The notes under the pieces were generated by a model. It saw only the letters and a list, made by a program, of their open reading frames with translations, made no database searches and was not told the DNA's origin. Of a DNA stretch of 6,084 nt, positions 3,755 to 6,084 are shown one piece after another. Source of the stretch: Spirochaetaceae bacterium (GTDB taxonomy: Bacteria; Spirochaetota; Spirochaetia; Treponematales; Breznakiellaceae); NCBI GenBank assembly GCA_031290405.1, contig JAITNO010000130.1, forward strand, positions 1 through 6,084, given 5' to 3'. A program made the translations under genes and the position numbers. Every line of letters starts with the position of its first letter. Position 1 is the stretch's first letter.

Positions 3755-6084
3755 TTGTCAATTCACACAAGAATAATTTTAATCATGAGCGCCGTTGTCG
3801 CGCTTATCAGCGCCGCGAGTCTTGTCCCCGGCCTGTTTGTCAATCGGCAGCGCGTCGAGGCCATTCACAGCGACTTGGCCGCAAGCTGCAACATCACCGA
3901 AAAACTGATGGTGGACAACCTTAGGTTCTTAAAAAGGGAGGCTGAGGCCGCCGCCGCCATCCTCTCATGGCCCGAAAGCCCGTCCGTTGTGGCGGAGGCG
4001 GTGGCGGAAAAGCGGGGATACCTCGCGCTCTCCACCATTGAACCGGATGGGACCGTCGCCCACCATGCCGGCGACGCGCGGCTCGCCGGCGACGGAACGG
4101 GCGACGATGTTGAGCGGGCCTTACAGGGGCAATCAATCATATCCACCACCGTTGCAATCAGGAGTTACGGCGTCGTCATCCGCATTTTTGTTCCTATGGC
4201 GGGGGGGCGCGTATTGGAAGCCGTCCTGCCGGGCTTGATATTGAGCGATTTCATATCGGAAATCAGGATATGGCAGTCGGGCAATGTGTTCATCATCGAC
4301 GACGAGGGGACCATCATCGCCAATGCCTTCAACGCCCGCGTCCTGGAGCGGCGCAATTTCATTGAAATGGGAAAACGGGGGCCCGAATGGAAAAGCGCGG
4401 GGGATTTCTACCGAAACATCATCGAAGGCGACGCGGAATCAGGCCTTGGCAGATATTTCCTTGACGGCGAGGAACGCTACTGCGCCTATACCAGGATAGC
4501 CGGAAGCGACGGCTGGTATGTGGGCGTCGTGGCGCCGGTGCCGGAAAGCCCCCTCTCCGACGTTACCAAGGTGCTGCTCGTTTCCGCCGGCATCGTGCTG
4601 GCGCTGGGCCTTGCCACCACCCTTGTCGCCGCCAGAAGCCTTGCGCGGCCCTTCGAGCACATCAAAGTGCAGAACGCCCGACTGGGGAAGCTCAAAAAAG
4701 CCGCGGAAACCGCCTCCGAAGCGAAAAGCAACTTCCTGGCCAACATGAGCCACGAGATGCGGACGCCGCTTAACGCCATCATCGGCCTGTCGGAGCTTGA
4801 ACTGGGCTCCGACGAGCTGAGCGAAGAGACCAACAACAACATCGAAAAGATCTACGGCTCCGGCATGACCCTCTTAGGCATCATCAACGACATCCTCGAC
4901 ATTTCCAAGATCGAGTCCGGGAAGTTCGACCTCATCTCCGTCGAGTACGACGTTCCCAGCCTGATCAACGACACGGTAACGCTGAACGCCGTCCGCATCG
5001 GCAGCAAGCCCATCGAGTTCCGTCTGCACATCGACGAAAACCTCCCCGTCCGGCTTTTTGGCGACGAGCTGCGGGTTAAGCAGATCTTCAACAACCTCTT
5101 GAGCAACGCCTTCAAGTACACCGAAAAGGGCGCCGTCGACTGGCATCTTTCCAGCCAGACCGACGGCGAGGCCGTCTGGATCACCAGCGTCGTGACGGAC
5201 ACCGGCATCGGCATACGACAGGAGGACGTGCCCAAACTCTTTAACGACTACAACCAGGTGGACACCAAGAGCAACCGCAGAATAGAAGGAACCGGCCTCG
5301 GCCTCTCCATCACCAAAAAGATGGTCGAGCTGATGGGCGGCGTCATCAGCGTTCAGAGCGAATACGGCAAGGGCAGCGCCTTCACCGTCCGCTTCCTCCA
5401 GGGGGCGGTGAACGCCGACGTCATCGGCAAGGAGACCGCCGGCAACCTCGCCGAGTTCCGTTATTTCGTGCGCCAGCGCAGCAAAAACGAACGCCTCGTG
5501 CGCGCCTACATCCCCTACGCCACCGTCCTCGTCGTCGACGACGTGACGACCAACCTCGACGTGGCCAAGGGCATGATGAAGCCCTACGGCATGATCGTCG
5601 ACAGCGCCACCAGCGGCCCCGCCGCCATCGCCCTCGTCCGCAAGGGGGAGCCCCGGTACCGCGCCATCTTCATGGACCACATGATGCCCGGCATGGACGG
5701 CGTCGAAGCCACCCGCATCATCCGCGAGGAGATCGGGACGGACTATGCGAAGACCGTTCCCATCATCGCGTTCACCGCCAACGCCCTCGTCGGCAACGAA
5801 GAACTCTTCCTGCGCCACGGGTTCCACGCCTTCCTCACCAAGCCCATCGACATCATGCGCCTCGACCTGGTGATCAACGACTTTGTGCGGGACAAGCAGC
5901 GGGAAAAGGCCCTGAACCTGGCTCCAAAACCCACGGAGTCCGGGGAGCGAAGCAGGGAATACCGGCTTCTGAAGGGAAAAAGCATACCGGGTCTGAACAT
6001 CACCAAGGGCCTCAACCGCTTCAATGACAATGCGGAATCCTACCTCGCCATACTCCGCTCATACGCGAACAACACGCCGGCCAT
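3755..6084 (+). CDS. membrane hybrid sensor histidine kinase, Cache-HisKA-HATPase-REC-HPt (3' end missing)
   Basis: Sensor kinase, 776 residues visible. TM1 is at about 7-29. An extracytoplasmic segment at about 32-268 has Cache-type features (SGNVFIIDDEGTIIAN; GWYVGVVAPVP) and would bind a small ligand. TM2 is at about 273-293. No HAMP domain is evident: a helical linker leads straight to HisKA, with H333 in NMSHEMRTPLNAIIG. The HATPase has N-box NNLLSNAFKYT (N447, N451), G1 DTGIGI (from D482) and G2 GTGLGLS (512-518). A REC domain follows with D595/D596, phosphoacceptor D641 (MDHMMPGMDG), T674 and K696. From about residue 740 an HPt domain begins (PGLNITKGLNRF; SYLAILRSYANN) and is cut before its histidine. 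All catalytic residues visible are intact, so a His333-Asp641-HPt phosphorelay is expected, probably ending on the adjacent HD-GYP regulator. The TTG start is chosen from AGGAAGG upstream and a complete TM1. The ligand is unknown. Confidence 0.93.
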   Translation, partial: MSIHTRIILIMSAVVALISAASLVPGLFVNRQRVEAIHSDLAASCNITEKLMVDNLRFLKREAEAAAAILSWPESPSVVAEAVAEKRGYLALSTIEPDGTVAHHAGDARLAGDGTGDDVERALQGQSIISTTVAIRSYGVVIRIFVPMAGGRVLEAVLPGLILSDFISEIRIWQSGNVFIIDDEGTIIANAFNARVLERRNFIEMGKRGPEWKSAGDFYRNIIEGDAESGLGRYFLDGEERYCAYTRIAGSDGWYVGVVAPVPESPLSDVTKVLLVSAGIVLALGLATTLVAARSLARPFEHIKVQNARLGKLKKAAETASEAKSNFLANMSHEMRTPLNAIIGLSELELGSDELSEETNNNIEKIYGSGMTLLGIINDILDISKIESGKFDLISVEYDVPSLINDTVTLNAVRIGSKPIEFRLHIDENLPVRLFGDELRVKQIFNNLLSNAFKYTEKGAVDWHLSSQTDGEAVWITSVVTDTGIGIRQEDVPKLFNDYNQVDTKSNRRIEGTGLGLSITKKMVELMGGVISVQSEYGKGSAFTVRFLQGAVNADVIGKETAGNLAEFRYFVRQRSKNERLVRAYIPYATVLVVDDVTTNLDVAKGMMKPYGMIVDSATSGPAAIALVRKGEPRYRAIFMDHMMPGMDGVEATRIIREEIGTDYAKTVPIIAFTANALVGNEELFLRHGFHAFLTKPIDIMRLDLVINDFVRDKQREKALNLAPKPTESGERSREYRLLKGKSIPGLNITKGLNRFNDNAESYLAILRSYANNTPA

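Noticed and set aside
3721..3924. Small plus-strand open frame overlapping the end of the HD-GYP gene
   Set aside because: It runs out of frame through the kinase TM1 region, lacks a ribosome binding site, and has no features of its own.
4874..5827. 317-codon minus-strand open frame
   Set aside because: It is antisense to the kinase HisKA, HATPase and REC domains, and its Asp/Val/Gly/His-rich composition is typical of a shadow frame.

Overview
The window carries two divergently transcribed gene blocks separated by an unusual 427-bp intergenic region. It looks like a GC-rich Gram-negative-type bacterium: there is a lipoprotein with a lipobox, a long multidomain hybrid histidine kinase and an HD-GYP regulator. 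The tail of the lipoprotein, the style of the kinase and the poly-G tracts remind me of spirochaetes of the Treponema type. That is an inference from recollection, not proven here.

Left block, minus strand, read from about 2202 down to 1: a small single-pass membrane protein of unknown function (1804-2202), a lipoprotein with a very Ala/Pro-rich N-terminal half and a TPR-like tail (518-1807), and the first 171 residues of a Zn/Mn-type ABC transporter ATPase (1-513, cut by the window edge). The first two overlap by ATGA and the last two are 4 bp apart, so this is almost certainly one operon.

Intergenic region 2203-2629: a poly-G tract with a G/C palindrome; a candidate sigma70-type promoter facing right; an array of about eight 21-bp tandem repeats, seven of whose junctions carry GTCGAC at exact 21-bp spacing; and three inverted repeats just upstream of the first right-hand gene. 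This is the most unusual part of the window.

Right block, plus strand: a REC/HD-GYP response regulator (2630-3727), predicted to hydrolyse cyclic-di-GMP, followed 27 bp later by a membrane hybrid sensor kinase (3755 to beyond 6084) with Cache sensor, HisKA, HATPase, REC and the start of an HPt domain. The kinase starts at TTG with a strong ribosome binding site. The two probably form a phosphorelay: an extracytoplasmic signal is sensed by the Cache domain, the phosphate passes His-Asp-His, and the HD-GYP protein is the likely final acceptor.

Most other open frames here, including the 2.1 kb of open plus-strand frame left of 2630, are by-products of high GC content.
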